Source: Lysobacter sp. Root916 (GTDB lineage Bacteria; Pseudomonadota; Gammaproteobacteria; Xanthomonadales; Xanthomonadaceae). Taken from it: a DNA stretch of 64,000 bases. Below are positions 26,041-35,699 of this stretch, piece by piece. Both the position numbers and the translations under genes were made by a program. The DNA lies in NCBI RefSeq assembly GCF_001429785.1, contig NZ_LMJF01000001.1:1347878-1411877 (forward strand). The letters are read 5' to 3'. A model generated the notes under the pieces. That model made no database searches. It was not told the origin of the DNA and was given only the letters and a program-made list of their open reading frames with translations. Every line of letters begins with the position of its first letter. Within the stretch, counting starts at the first letter, position 1.

Positions 26041-29000
26041 ATGAAGCGCATGCTGATCAATGCGACGCAGGCGGAAGAACTGCGCGTCGCGATCGTCGAC
26101 GGCCAGAACCTGTACGACATCGACATCGAACAACCGGCCAAGGAACAGAAGAAGTCCAACATCTACAAGGGTCGCATCACCCGCCTCGAGCCCTCGCTCG
26201 AAGCGGCGTTCGTGGAATACGGCGCCGAGCGCCACGGCTTCCTGCCGCTGAAGGAAATCTCCCGCGACTATTTCCAGGCCGGCGTCGACCACAACAAGGC
26301 CGGCCTGCGCGAGCTCCTGCGCGAAGGCCAGGAAGTGGTGGTTCAGGTCGATAAGGAAGAGCGCGGCAACAAGGGCGCCGCCCTGACCACGTTCATCTCC
26401 CTGGCCGGCCGCTACATGGTGCTGATGCCGAACTCGCCCACCGCCGGCGGCGTCTCGCGCCGCATCGAGGGCGACGACCGCGCCGCCCTCAAGGAGGCGA
26501 TGGACAAGCTGGCCATCCCCGACGACATGGGCGTGATCATCCGCACCGCCGGCGTCGGCCGCGATGCCGAAGAGCTGCAATGGGACCTGGACTACCTGCT
26601 CCAGGTCTGGAAGTCGATCGCCGAGGGCGCCCTGAGCAAGCCCTCGCCGTTCCTGATCTACCAGGAATCGCGCCTGATCATCCGCGCCCTGCGCGACTAC
26701 ATGCGCCCGGACATCGGCGAGATCCTGGTCGACACCGACGAGATGTACGCCGAGGCGCGCGACTTCGTCGAACAAGTCATGCCGCACAACCTGCGCAAGC
26801 TGAAGAAGTACAGCGACGATACCCCGCTGTTCAACCGCTTCCAGATCGAGTCGCAGATCGAGAACGCCTACGAGCGCACCGTACGCCTGCCCTCCGGCGG
26901 CGCCCTGGTGATCGACCAGACCGAGGCCCTGACCGCGGTCGACGTGAACTCGGCGCGCGCCACCAAGGGCGGCGACATCGAGGAAACCGCGTTCAACACC
27001 AACCTGGAAGCGGCCGAGGAAGTCGCCCGCCAGATGCGCCTGCGCGACCTCGGCGGCCTGGTGGTGATCGACTTCATCGACATGTCGTCCAACCGCCACC
27101 AGCGCGAGGTCGAGAACAAGCTGCAAAATGCCCTCAAGCAGGACCGCGCGCGCGTCCAGATCGGCCGCATCTCGCGCTTCGGCCTGCTCGAGCTGAGCCG
27201 CCAGCGCCTGCGCCCGTCGCTGGGCGAGTCCAGCCAGCTGGTCTGCCCGCGTTGCGACGGCCACGGCCGCATGCGCAGCGTCGAGTCGCTGTCGCTGTCG
27301 ATCCTGCGCGTGGCCGAAGAGCACGCGATGAAGGAGAACACCGGCCAGGTGCTGGTGCAGGCCCCGACCGAGATCGCCAACTACCTGCTCAACGAAAAGC
27401 GCCGCGCGCTCAGCGAGATCGAACAGCGCCACGACTCGCCGATCGTGATCGTCGCCGACGAGCAGTTGGAGACCCCGCACTACGAGGTCACCCGCATCCG
27501 CGAGAACGAGCTGGGCGAAGAATCCAGCAAGCCCAGCTACCAGCGCGGCACCCCGCGCAAGCTGCCGACCCACGCCCTGACCAAGGCCCATCTGAACATT
27601 CCGGATGCGCCGATGGTGACCAACGTCAAGCCCGCCCAGCCCGCGCCGATGCGCGAGCCGCGCGAAGAGCCGGCCGCCGTGGCCGCCTTCGCGGTGCCGG
27701 CGCCGGTGGTGGTCGCGGCGCCGCAGGTCGGTTTGTTCGGACGCCTCATTAACCTGTTCCGCGGCGGCGCCGCCGCTGCCCCCGCCGCGCCGGCTCCGGC
27801 CGCGCGCGCGCAGGACGGCCGCGGCCGTAACGAACGCGGCGACCGCAACGGCGGTCAGCGCCGCGACGGCCGCAACGAAGGCCGCAACGGCAAGGGCGGC
27901 CGCGATGGCGGTCGCCGCGACGAGCAGCGCCGCGACAAGCCGCAGGCCCAGCAGCAGGCCCCGGGCGGCCAGCAGCAGCCGCGCGTCAAGCAGGAGCAGC
28001 CGGCCAAGCAAGCGCAGCCGCAGAACCCGCCCAAGCAGCAGGCGCAGCAGCCCAAGCAGCCCAAGCCCCAGCAGCAACCGCAGGGCGAAGAGCAGCGCAC
28101 GGGCAACGCCCCGCAGCAGGCGCAGGCCAACAACGCCCCGCGTCCGCCGCGCGAGCCCAAGCCGGCCGCAGCGCAGCCCAAGCCCGACACCGACGCGCTG
28201 AACGCACCCGCGATCGCCGCCGCCGCTGCCCTGCCCGCCGTCGCCGCCGCGACCGGCGAAGCCGTGGCCGCCGAGGAAGCGATCAAGCGCGAAGACGCCG
28301 TCAATGCCAGCAACGAGAACGGCGCCGCAGCCGATGACGCCGCCGGCGAAAGCGGCGGCCGTCGCCGCCGTGGCCGTCGCGGCGGTCGCCGCCGTCGTCG
28401 CGGTGCGGGCGAAGCCGGCGCCGCCGGCGAATCGCAGCTGCACGACGATGTCTTGAACGACGACGACGACGAAGCCGGCGACGAGCCGGGCGCGACGCCG
28501 GTCGCGGCCGCGAACCGCTCGCAGCCCGAGTTCGATTTCGACGACGATGCCTCGGCACCGGCCAAGCCGGCTCCGGCTTCGGCGCCCGCTCCGGCCGCGC
28601 CCAGCGCGGTCGCGACCGCGGCACCGGTCGCCGCCGCCGTGGCCGCCGCGCCGTCCTTCGACACCCAGCCGGTGTTCGAACCGCACGAGCCCACGCGCAG
28701 CTACAACGCCGCCGAACAGGTCGTGCCCGCGGCCGCGGCCCCCGTCCAGGCGGTCGAGACCGCCCCGGCCGTGGAGCCGACGCCGGCCGCCGCCGCGGCG
28801 GCCGCGATCGCGCCGGTCGCCACCGCTCCGGTGGAAGCAGCGCCGGTCGCCGCCGCCAAGACGGAAGCGCCCACTAGCGCCTACGTGGCACCGAAGGCGT
28901 ACGAAGCTCCGAAGGCCTATGAGGCTCCGAAGGCCGAAGCGCCCAAGGCCTACGAAGCACCGCAGGCTTACGAGGCACCGAAGCCCGTCGAAGCGCCGGT

Positions 29001-29352
29001 CGTGATCGCGCCGCAGTACGCCCAGCCCGTCGCGCCCAAGGCCGACGAAGCGGCCGTCGTGACGCCCACCGCGGTCGTGGTCGAGCCTGAAGTCGTCGCC
29101 CCGCTGGTGGTCGAAGCCGAAGTCGTGCCGGCACCGGTCGCGATCGAAGAGACCGTGGTCGAAACGCCGGCCGTGGTGCCGGCGGTCGAAGCGAAGGCGG
29201 AAGCCGTCGCGCCGTCGATGCCGCACACCGCCAGCCTGTTCGATCCGGTCCCGCAGCCGCCGCGTCCGGCGACGCCGGCACCTGCCGATGCCGCGGTCGA
29301 AGGCCAGGCCGATGCGGACGACGAGCCCAAGGAAGGCGACCGTCACGCCTGA
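26041..29352 (+). CDS. rne: Ribonuclease E
   Basis: 1103 residues, comparable to E. coli RNase E (1061). Begins [22 protein letters not shown]. The catalytic half has the S1 domain (about 35-120), the DNase I-like active site with D301 (TAVDVNSA) and D344 (VIDFIDM), and the zinc-link CPRCDGHG with C402 and C405. From about 530 the C-terminal half is disordered: Arg/Gly-rich blocks, then Pro/Gln, then an Arg-rich stretch ([17 protein letters not shown] near 780), and a run of imperfect AYEAPK repeats (about 960-985). These regions should bind RNA and degradosome partners. It initiates mRNA decay and matures rRNA/tRNA. A longer frame from 26002 lacks support. Confidence 0.97.
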   Translation: MKRMLINATQAEELRVAIVDGQNLYDIDIEQPAKEQKKSNIYKGRITRLEPSLEAAFVEYGAERHGFLPLKEISRDYFQAGVDHNKAGLRELLREGQEVVVQVDKEERGNKGAALTTFISLAGRYMVLMPNSPTAGGVSRRIEGDDRAALKEAMDKLAIPDDMGVIIRTAGVGRDAEELQWDLDYLLQVWKSIAEGALSKPSPFLIYQESRLIIRALRDYMRPDIGEILVDTDEMYAEARDFVEQVMPHNLRKLKKYSDDTPLFNRFQIESQIENAYERTVRLPSGGALVIDQTEALTAVDVNSARATKGGDIEETAFNTNLEAAEEVARQMRLRDLGGLVVIDFIDMSSNRHQREVENKLQNALKQDRARVQIGRISRFGLLELSRQRLRPSLGESSQLVCPRCDGHGRMRSVESLSLSILRVAEEHAMKENTGQVLVQAPTEIANYLLNEKRRALSEIEQRHDSPIVIVADEQLETPHYEVTRIRENELGEESSKPSYQRGTPRKLPTHALTKAHLNIPDAPMVTNVKPAQPAPMREPREEPAAVAAFAVPAPVVVAAPQVGLFGRLINLFRGGAAAAPAAPAPAARAQDGRGRNERGDRNGGQRRDGRNEGRNGKGGRDGGRRDEQRRDKPQAQQQAPGGQQQPRVKQEQPAKQAQPQNPPKQQAQQPKQPKPQQQPQGEEQRTGNAPQQAQANNAPRPPREPKPAAAQPKPDTDALNAPAIAAAAALPAVAAATGEAVAAEEAIKREDAVNASNENGAAADDAAGESGGRRRRGRRGGRRRRRGAGEAGAAGESQLHDDVLNDDDDEAGDEPGATPVAAANRSQPEFDFDDDASAPAKPAPASAPAPAAPSAVATAAPVAAAVAAAPSFDTQPVFEPHEPTRSYNAAEQVVPAAAAPVQAVETAPAVEPTPAAAAAAAIAPVATAPVEAAPVAAAKTEAPTSAYVAPKAYEAPKAYEAPKAEAPKAYEAPQAYEAPKPVEAPVVIAPQYAQPVAPKADEAAVVTPTAVVVEPEVVAPLVVEAEVVPAPVAIEETVVETPAVVPAVEAKAEAVAPSMPHTASLFDPVPQPPRPATPAPADAAVEGQADADDEPKEGDRHA

Positions 29353-29376
29353 TCGGGTGAGGTCGTAGTGCGACAG

Positions 29377-29410
29377 GAAACGGGCCGCTAGCTGCGGCCC
29401 GTTTCTATTT
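29377..29410 (+). terminator. Rho-independent terminator of rne
   Basis: Stem GAAACGGGCCGC / GCGGCCCGTTTC (29377-29405) with a five-base loop followed by TATTT, 24 bases after the rne stop codon. Confidence 0.9.
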
Positions 29411-29437
29411 GGGGGCTAGGAACGGAGGCGTTCGTGA

Positions 29438-29833
29438 CGAGCCGTTCTTGGTGAGCTTGTCGAGCCATGAGCGGTGGGCCCGTGACAAGGCAAAAGCAAA
29501 TCCCCCTCAATCCCCCTTTTGCAAAGGGGGAAGACAAGCAAGGCGAAGAAACCCCACGAGCCGTTCGTGGTGAGCCCGTCGAACCATGGGCGGTGGGCCC
29601 GCGCCAAGGCAAAAGCAAATCCCCTCAATCCCCCTTTTGCAAAGGGGGAAGACAAGCAAGGCGAAGAAGCTCCACGAGCTGTTCGTGGTGAGCTTGTCGA
29701 ACCATGAGCGGCGGGCCCGTGACAAGGCAAAAGCAAATCCCCCTCAATCCCCCTTTTGCAAAGGGGGAAGACAAGCAAGGTGAAGAAACCCCAGGAGGCG
29801 TACGCGGCGCGCGTGTCGAACCATAAGCGGCGA
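29438..29833. repeat. Three tandem copies of a 118-119 bp composite repeat plus a partial fourth
   Basis: Units start at CGAGC about 29438, 29557 and 29675. Each has a TTC(G/T)TGGTGAGC(T/C)(T/C)GTCGA motif, then a GCAAATCCCCCTCAATCCCCC block facing TTTTGCAAAGGGGGAAGAC (a palindrome centred on TTTGCAAA). A fourth unit is represented only by its first third near 29794-29833. Related palindromes occur at 40848-40953 and 58639-58668. No gene is supported; open frames here are the repeat read in different phases. Confidence 0.9.
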
Positions 29834-29860
29834 AGCATGCCGCGTAACCTGCGGCGCCGC

Positions 29861-30508
29861 TTACAACGCGTGCGCCGGATCCGCCAAACCGTACTGCCCG
29901 GCCAAGCGCGCCAGCGCGATGGTGTCGACCACGCCCAGCTTCGCGAACAAGCGCGTCTTGTGGGTGTTGACGGTTTTGGCGCTAAGGCTCAGACGCTTGG
30001 CGATCTCTTCCTGACGCAGCCCCTGCACCAGCAACAGCGCGATTTCGATTTCGCGCGGCGACAATTCGTCGAACGGCGACGCGCCGCCGTCGACCTTGGC
30101 CAAAGCCATGTTCTGGGCGATCGCGACGGCCAGATAACGCTTGCCGCGCGCGACGTCGCGCACCGCGCGCAACAGCTCGGCGGCGTCGCCGCCCTTGTTG
30201 ACGTAGCCCGAGGCGCCGGCCGCGAGCAGGCGCTGCGGCATCGGCCCGTCCTCCAGCACCGACACGATGATCACCCGCGTGCCGTGGTCGCCCTTGATCA
30301 CGCGCTCGGTCACTTCCAGCCCGCTGTAGCCGGGCAGATGCAGATCGCACAGCACCACGTCGGGACGCAGCTTGCGGATTTCCGGCAAGGCGAGCTCGCC
30401 GCTTTCGGCGTCGCCCACCACTTCGATGTCGGTTTCCGCCGACAAGATCATGCGCATGCCGGTTCGCACCAGCGCGTGATCGTCGACAAGGTAAACGCGT
30501 ATCGTCAT
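29861..30508 (-). CDS. LuxR/FixJ-type response regulator, GacA/UvrY-like
   Basis: 215 residues from ATG 30508 (MTIRVYLVDDHALVRTG). The receiver domain has the acidic pair (VDDH), the phospho-acceptor Asp in VVLCDLHLPGYSG (about residue 54) and Lys in YVNKGG (about 104). The C-terminal LuxR helix-turn-helix is complete: LSPREIEIALLLVQGLRQEEIAKRLSLSAKTVNTHKTRLFAKLGV. The sequence pattern and length fit GacA/UvrY, which controls small RNAs and secreted products. No sensor kinase or uvrC is nearby, so the exact identity is a family-level inference. Confidence 0.88.
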   Translation of the reverse strand: MTIRVYLVDDHALVRTGMRMILSAETDIEVVGDAESGELALPEIRKLRPDVVLCDLHLPGYSGLEVTERVIKGDHGTRVIIVSVLEDGPMPQRLLAAGASGYVNKGGDAAELLRAVRDVARGKRYLAVAIAQNMALAKVDGGASPFDELSPREIEIALLLVQGLRQEEIAKRLSLSAKTVNTHKTRLFAKLGVVDTIALARLAGQYGLADPAHAL

Positions 30509-30650
30509 GCTGTCCCCGGCCGCTGCGGCCTGCCGCAAACGAGGCTACGCGGCGCCCGCGGGGCACGCAAGCAGTCGCGAACCTTTGGCACATTCGATCC
30601 ATTGCCGCGCTGTGCAAACTCCAGCTAATTCGTTAGGCGAAGGAACCCAA

Positions 30651-31559
30651 ATGCCGCACAAAAGCCGTCTTGTCGTCCTCGCGCTCAGCCTCGCGATCGC
30701 CGCCTGCGCGCAAACCGCGCCGGTTGCACCGGCCGCACCGCCGCCGAGCGTGGACGCCACCAGCCAACCCGCCGCCGCCGGCTGGCTGGCCGACGTGGTC
30801 GCGATGTCCGACAGCCAGGCCGCTGGCGACCGCCGCGCGGTGATCCAGCGCCGCCTGCAGGGCCTGGGCATCCAGTGGCGCGCCGTACCGTTCAGCGCCG
30901 GCGAACACAGCGGCGAAAACCTGCTGGCCGACGTCTCCGGCTCGGCCGATGCGCCGCTGCTGTTGCTGGGCGCGCATTCGGACAAGGTAGACGTCGGCCG
31001 CGGCGCCACCGACAACGCCTCAGGCAGCGCGGCGGTGCTGGCCCTGGCCGAACGCTTCAAGCGCGAACCGCTGCGGCACCATCGCGTCGCGGTCGCGTTC
31101 TGGGACCTGGAGGAACGCGGCCTGCTCGGCGCCAAGGCCTACGTCGCCGACGGCAAGGTCAAGCCCGCGCTGTACGTCAATTTCGACGTGTTCGGCTGGG
31201 GCGACACGCTGTGGATGATGACGCCCGATGCCAATCAGCCGCTGGTCGCCGCATCGCGCGCCGCCACCGACGAAACCGGTATCAGCCTGTCCGCTGGCGA
31301 CAAATACCCGCCGTCCGATCATCTGGCCTTCCTCAAGGCCGGCTGGCCGGCGGTGTCGTACTCGCTGCTCGGCGCGGCGGAGATTCCGCTGACGTTGGAA
31401 GCGTTCGCCGGCAAGAAGCCCAAGCCGGTGCCGAAGGTGATGCAGGTGATCCACAGCGACGCCGACACCGTCAGCCAGGTCGACGCGGTCGCGGCCGCGC
31501 GCGGCGTGGATGCGGTGGAACGCGCGCTGCGCCGTTGGGACGCGCAGTCCGCGCCGTAA
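30651..31559 (+). CDS. M28 family metallopeptidase lipoprotein
   Basis: 302 residues from ATG 30651, preceded by GAAGGAACC. Lipobox LAIAAC (Cys about 18). Zinc ligands expected for M28 are seen in order: GAHSDKV (His, with Asp one later), DNASGSAAV (Asp), WDLEERGLLGA (Glu pair), VNFDVFGWGD (Asp) and VIHSDADT (His). It should be a periplasm-facing, outer- or inner-membrane-anchored aminopeptidase acting on peptides; specificity unknown. It is divergent from the response regulator. Confidence 0.9.
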   Translation: MPHKSRLVVLALSLAIAACAQTAPVAPAAPPPSVDATSQPAAAGWLADVVAMSDSQAAGDRRAVIQRRLQGLGIQWRAVPFSAGEHSGENLLADVSGSADAPLLLLGAHSDKVDVGRGATDNASGSAAVLALAERFKREPLRHHRVAVAFWDLEERGLLGAKAYVADGKVKPALYVNFDVFGWGDTLWMMTPDANQPLVAASRAATDETGISLSAGDKYPPSDHLAFLKAGWPAVSYSLLGAAEIPLTLEAFAGKKPKPVPKVMQVIHSDADTVSQVDAVAAARGVDAVERALRRWDAQSAP

Positions 31560-31567
31560 CGCGATCG

Positions 31568-31596
31568 GCGCTCGCGGCGGCTGCCGCCGCGAGCGC
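31568..31596 (+). terminator. Strong stem-loop after the M28 gene
   Basis: Perfect 13-bp arms GCGCTCGCGGCGG and CCGCCGCGAGCGC with a three-base loop, 8 bases past the stop codon. There is no T-tract, so it may be a weak terminator or a 3'-end protector. Confidence 0.6.
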
Positions 31597-31779
31597 GCGC
31601 CCGTCTTGCGGCGAATTCGCAAGCGCCGCACAGGTTGCCAGCGACACGCAGGCTATCGTGATCGATACCCGCCGACGCGACCCCAAGCACAGCGCCACGG
31701 CGCTGTCCGAATCCGGCGAGTCGGCATCGCGCCCAGCTGTCAGCATCACCGCATCCAGCCCTCTCCCCCGGAGCACCGA

Positions 31780-32583
31780 ATGACCGACCACGCCACCGCC
31801 TTCTGCCGTCTGCATCAGGACGGCCTGCTCCTGCTCGCCAACGCCTGGGACGCGGGCAGCGCGCGCTTGATCGAAAGCCTGGGCGCGAAAGCCGTCGCCA
31901 CCACCAGCGCAGGCCTGGCCTGGTCGAACGGTTACGCCGACGGCGACGCGCTGCCGGTCGAACGCCTGTACGCCGCGGTGGAAAGCATCGCGCGCGCGAT
32001 CCGCGTGCCGCTGACGGTCGACGCCGAAGGCGGCTATTCCGACGATCCGGCCACAGTCGGCGCGACGATCGCTCGACTGGGCGCGCTGGGCGCGGTCGGC
32101 ATCAATCTCGAAGACGGCGACGGCACGCCCGAGGCGCTGTGCGCCAAGCTCGACGCGATCAAGCGCGCCTGCGCCCAGGCCGGCGTCGACCTCTTCGTCA
32201 ACGTGCGCACCGACATCTACCTGCGCGGCCTCGCCCCCGAAGGCGAGCGCGTCGGCGCCACCCTGGCGCGCGCGCGGCTGTACCGCGACGCCGGCGCCGA
32301 CGGCCTGTTCGTGCCCGGCATCGTCGAGCGCAGCGATATCGCCGACGTCGTCGCTGGCACGCCCCTGCCGGTGAACGTGCTCGCACGCCCGGGCCTGCCG
32401 GCCGCGGCGGAGCTGGCGCAGTTGGGCGTGCGCCGCCTCAGCGCGGGCTCCGGCCTGTCGCAGACCCTGTTCGCGCGCGCCGCCGAGCTCGCCAGCGGCT
32501 TCTTCCGCGACGGCGACTCCGCGCCGCTGTCCGCCGGCGCCATGCCCTACGCCGACATCAACGCGCTGTTCGCCGCACGCTGA
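31780..32583 (+). CDS. Isocitrate lyase/PEP mutase superfamily enzyme
   Basis: 267 residues, the usual length of the phosphoenolpyruvate mutase-like group. TIM-barrel features include NAWDAGSARLIES near the N-terminus, TTSAGLAWSNGYAD, the Mg-binding VDAEGGYSDD, INLEDGDG, and VRTDIYL. Family members act as PEP mutases, oxaloacetate decarboxylases or C-C lyases. The Cys-containing gating loop (KKCGH) of isocitrate lyases is absent, arguing against that activity. Substrate not assignable. Confidence 0.88.
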   Translation: MTDHATAFCRLHQDGLLLLANAWDAGSARLIESLGAKAVATTSAGLAWSNGYADGDALPVERLYAAVESIARAIRVPLTVDAEGGYSDDPATVGATIARLGALGAVGINLEDGDGTPEALCAKLDAIKRACAQAGVDLFVNVRTDIYLRGLAPEGERVGATLARARLYRDAGADGLFVPGIVERSDIADVVAGTPLPVNVLARPGLPAAAELAQLGVRRLSAGSGLSQTLFARAAELASGFFRDGDSAPLSAGAMPYADINALFAAR

Positions 32584-32669
32584 CGCGGCGGCGCGCGGCG
32601 CCGGTGTACATTGCCTGCAACGCGCACGCGCCGGCTCCACCGGCGCGGCGCTAGCGCCGAGGCAGACGC

Positions 32670-34037
32670 ATGTTCCATTGGCTGACGGGCACCTTCGCGC
32701 ACCTGGCCGCCGCCGCGCTGGCGGTGCTGATCTATGTCCTGACCACGCGCGGCGCGCAGGAACGCCGCGCGCCCGCGGCCGCGATCGCCTGGGTGATCGC
32801 GCTGGCCCTGCTGCCCTACCTCGCGCTGCCGCTGTATCTCGCCTTCGGCCGGCGCAAACTCACGCGCGAGCGCGTGCACCTGCGTGCGCACACGCAAGCG
32901 CAGACGCATTGGGCCGCCGAACTGCTGGTCTCGCTGGGCCTGCCCACGCCGGCCAGCGCGAACACGCAGTTCGACGCCGACGGCACGGCCGCGCTCGCAT
33001 CGATGCTGGCGCTGATCGACGGCGCCCGCCAGCGCTTGGACGTGTGCAGCTTCATCCTCGGCAGCGACCAGGTCGGCGCGCGCGTACTGCAGGCGCTGGC
33101 CGCGGCCCAGCAACGCGGCGTGCGCGTGCGGCTGTTGCTGGACGGCGTCGGCTCGCTGCGCACCGATCGCGCCGCCCTGCGCGTTTTGCGCCGCAGCGGC
33201 GCCGAGGTCGCGTTCTTCCGTGGTCTGCTCGGCCGCCCCGATGGAGCGCCGCGCAATCTGCGCAATCACCGCAAGCTCGCGATCGCCGACGGCCAGCGCC
33301 TGTGGAGCGGCGGCCGCAATCTCGCCATCGAGTACTTCCTCGATCGGCCCGAGCGCCCGGCCTGGCTGGACCTGTCGTTCACCATCGACGGCGCCGTCGC
33401 CGCCGACGCCGCCGACCGCTTCGAGCGCGACTGGTGCAAGGCCGTGCACCGGCCGCTGCCCGCATTGGCCGCATCCGTGCCCCAGCCCGCGCAACCGCTG
33501 GTCGCGGCCGCCCAATTCCTGCCCAGCGGCCCCGAGTTGCCCGAGGACAGCGCCCAGGCCCTGCTGGTCGCCGGCGGCTACCGCGTGCGCCGCCGCCTGC
33601 TCGCGGTCACGCCTTATTTCGTGCCCGACGACAGCCTGCAACAGACATTGAAACTGGCCGCGCTGCGCGGCATCCAAGTCGACCTGGTCCTGCCCGCGCA
33701 ATCCAACCACCGCCTCGCCGACCTCGCCCGCCGCCGCTCCATGCGCGACCTGGCCGCGGCCGGCGCGCGCTTCTGGCTGCACCCGCGCATGCTGCACGCC
33801 AAGGCGGTGGTGTTCGACGACGACCTGGCGATGTGCGGCTCGATCAACCTCGACCTGCGCAGCCTGTTCCTCAACCACGAGGCCTCGGTGCTGTTCTACG
33901 GCCGCCACGAAATCGACTGGCTCGCCCAATGGATCGACGCCCGACGCGGCGAATCCCAGGCCTACCAGCCCCGCCCGGCCGGCATGGGCGCCGACCTGCT
34001 GGAAGGCGCGGTGCGCGCGATCGCCTTCCAGCTCTAA
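32670..34037 (+). CDS. Cardiolipin synthase / phospholipase D-family protein
   Basis: 455 residues. Two N-terminal membrane helices (residues about 8-24 and 38-57: AVLIYVLTTRG and AIAWVIALALLPYLALPLY) fit the Cls membrane domain. Two HKD motifs (HxKxxxxD) at H200/K202/D207 (NHRKLAIAD) and H376/K378/D383 (LHAKAVVFD) each continue into GSxN-like sequence. The domain pairs resemble ClsA-type enzymes making cardiolipin from phosphatidylglycerol, although some members are other phospholipases. It stands alone on the plus strand. Confidence 0.88.
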   Translation: MFHWLTGTFAHLAAAALAVLIYVLTTRGAQERRAPAAAIAWVIALALLPYLALPLYLAFGRRKLTRERVHLRAHTQAQTHWAAELLVSLGLPTPASANTQFDADGTAALASMLALIDGARQRLDVCSFILGSDQVGARVLQALAAAQQRGVRVRLLLDGVGSLRTDRAALRVLRRSGAEVAFFRGLLGRPDGAPRNLRNHRKLAIADGQRLWSGGRNLAIEYFLDRPERPAWLDLSFTIDGAVAADAADRFERDWCKAVHRPLPALAASVPQPAQPLVAAAQFLPSGPELPEDSAQALLVAGGYRVRRRLLAVTPYFVPDDSLQQTLKLAALRGIQVDLVLPAQSNHRLADLARRRSMRDLAAAGARFWLHPRMLHAKAVVFDDDLAMCGSINLDLRSLFLNHEASVLFYGRHEIDWLAQWIDARRGESQAYQPRPAGMGADLLEGAVRAIAFQL

Positions 34038-34228
34038 GCACGTCCGCTGACACCATCGGCCACGCCGATTGGGGATTCAGATCACAACTTTTACGCGCGC
34101 TCAAAGTCTGGCGGCCGATTCCGTGCTTCCATGCCGCGAAAGACCGCGCCGCCGGCACGCTCACGCCTTATTCTCTGCCGAGACACCAGACTGTCAGCCA
34201 CGCCAGGCATTACACGGGGCCGCACCAC

Positions 34229-34471
34229 ATGCCGGACAAGGAACGCCGACGCACCGCCGAACCGACCGATGCGCAATTGCGCGCCGGCCTGACGCCCGAA
34301 CAGCTGTCCGCCTTGGAGACGCTGGAACACTTCCGCTGGACCCTGCGCTTCGTGCGCCGCCCGCTGTTCAAAGAACCGATACCGGTGGTCTTCCACGCCG
34401 ACGGCCGCTACGCCGTGCTGGAACCGGACGGCTCGATCAACGACAACCCCGGCTTCGATATCCGCAAATAG
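34229..34471 (+). CDS. Small conserved hypothetical protein
   Basis: 80 residues, charged and soluble: MPDKERRRTAEPTDAQLRAGL then LSALETLEHFRWTLRFVRRPLFKEPIPVVF. Four predicted beta strands follow the helical start (VVFHADGRYAVLEPDGSI). No family function is recognisable. GGGGC upstream of the ATG is only a weak binding site; coding character supports it. Confidence 0.55.
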   Translation: MPDKERRRTAEPTDAQLRAGLTPEQLSALETLEHFRWTLRFVRRPLFKEPIPVVFHADGRYAVLEPDGSINDNPGFDIRK

Positions 34472-34506
34472 CCGCACCCGCGTCCCAACGCCAACCCCGC
34501 TTTGGG

Positions 34507-34529
34507 GTAGGTGCGGCATAAGCCGCGAC
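34507..34529 (+). repeat. REP element (GTAG type)
   Basis: GTAGGTGCGGCATAAGCCGC then GAC, the same family as the copies at 10085, 37504 and 60330. It lies in the 225-base gap before the aminotransferase. Confidence 0.75.
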
Positions 34530-34696
34530 CACGTAACCCCACCTACGACGCGTCCCAGACTTCAAACCAAACTTGAAGCCCCAACAAGAAACATTCGTTT
34601 CTCCACATCGAAACCGCGGCGGATAGTCGCACCCATCGAACCGCTGCACTGCTCTTCTACGGGCAATGCAGCGCCTAATCCTTGGAGTGCCCCGCC

Positions 34697-35512
34697 ATGC
34701 TCACTGCCTCGCCCACCTACGTCACCCAACGCAACGGCCAAGACGCCAACGCCGAAACCCTCGCCCCACTCGCCTTCGCCGGCCACGCCCACTTCACCGC
34801 CATGCAAGTCCGCGACCGCAAAATCCGCGGCCTCGACCTGCACCTGGACCGCCTGCGCACCGCTTCGATGCAGATGTACGGCCGCGCCCTGCCCGACGAA
34901 CGCATCCGCGCCTACCTGCGCAGCGCCATCGCAGCCGGCCCGGCCGACCTCTCGCTGACCGCCACGGTCTACTCGCCGTCTGGCGAATTCGTCGTCGCCG
35001 GCCCCGACATCGAACCCGAAGTCCTGATCCGCACCAGCCCCGCCGCCACCGGCCCCGCAGGCCCGCTATCCCTGGCCACCTTCGACTACGAACGCCCGCT
35101 CCCCAACGTGAAGCACGTAGGCGAAGTCGCCAAAACCCACTACCTGCGCGCAGCCGTCGCGCAAGGTTTCGACGACGCCGCCTTCGTGGACCGCCACGGC
35201 CGCCTCAGCGAAGCCTCGATCTGGAATCTGGTGTTCTGGGATGGCGAAGCCGTGGTGTGGCCGATCGCGGACATGCTGATCGGCACGACGATGGGGATCG
35301 TGCGGCGGCAGTTGGATCGGCTAGGTGTGGCGCAGCGCGATCAAGAAATGCGACTGGCCGATTTGTCCGGCCTGGCGGGCGCTGCGGTCATGAACTCGTG
35401 GACACCCGGAGTCGCGGTGAGCGATATCGGACCGATCGCGTTGCCGCAGGCGCCGATTTTTATGCAGGCGCTACAGAGTGCTCACAAGGCCGAGCTGCAG
35501 CACACGCCATAA
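34697..35512 (+). CDS. Class IV PLP-dependent aminotransferase-like protein
   Basis: 271 residues. Class IV signature: an N-terminal substrate-loop region, the likely PLP lysine in LPNVKHVGEVAK, then the conserved GRLSEASIWNLVFWDGEAVVWP (family Gx(L/V)xEx3xN) and IGTTMGIVRR. The family includes branched-chain and D-amino acid aminotransferases and aminodeoxychorismate lyase, and the sequence does not decide between them. ATG at 34697 chosen over an upstream TTG. Confidence 0.82.
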   Translation: MLTASPTYVTQRNGQDANAETLAPLAFAGHAHFTAMQVRDRKIRGLDLHLDRLRTASMQMYGRALPDERIRAYLRSAIAAGPADLSLTATVYSPSGEFVVAGPDIEPEVLIRTSPAATGPAGPLSLATFDYERPLPNVKHVGEVAKTHYLRAAVAQGFDDAAFVDRHGRLSEASIWNLVFWDGEAVVWPIADMLIGTTMGIVRRQLDRLGVAQRDQEMRLADLSGLAGAAVMNSWTPGVAVSDIGPIALPQAPIFMQALQSAHKAELQHTP

Positions 35513-35560
35513 CGACGAACAGCGAACAAGACGATGCTGTTTGCGATGTTCCGCAAATGT

Positions 35561-35650
35561 TGGCGGAGAGAGTGGGATTCGAACCCACGGAAGGTTTAAC
35601 CCTTCGGCGGTTTTCAAGACCGCTGCCTTAAACCACTCGGCCATCTCTCC
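35561..35650 (-). tRNA. tRNA-Ser(UGA)
   Basis: 90 bases on the minus strand from the first G at 35650 to the encoded CCA at 35561-35563. The acceptor stem is GGAGAGA paired with TCTCTCC. The anticodon loop contains CTTGAAA, so the anticodon is UGA. The long variable arm (GCCGAAGGGTTAAACCTTCCG) is typical of serine tRNAs and the T-loop is GTTCGAATC. Confidence 0.97.
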
Positions 35651-35699
35651 GTAGCGGGGTCGCGGCGCCGGGCGTGGCCGGCGACGCCGCGGGATTCTC

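Noticed and set aside
25687-29346. Open frame of about 1200 codons opposite rne
   Set aside because: Antisense shadow; the low-complexity tail of rne produces Gly/Arg/Leu-rich reverse translations.
29438-29833. Possible CRISPR array
   Set aside because: Units are 118 bp, nearly identical throughout, with no short repeat-spacer alternation and no cas genes.
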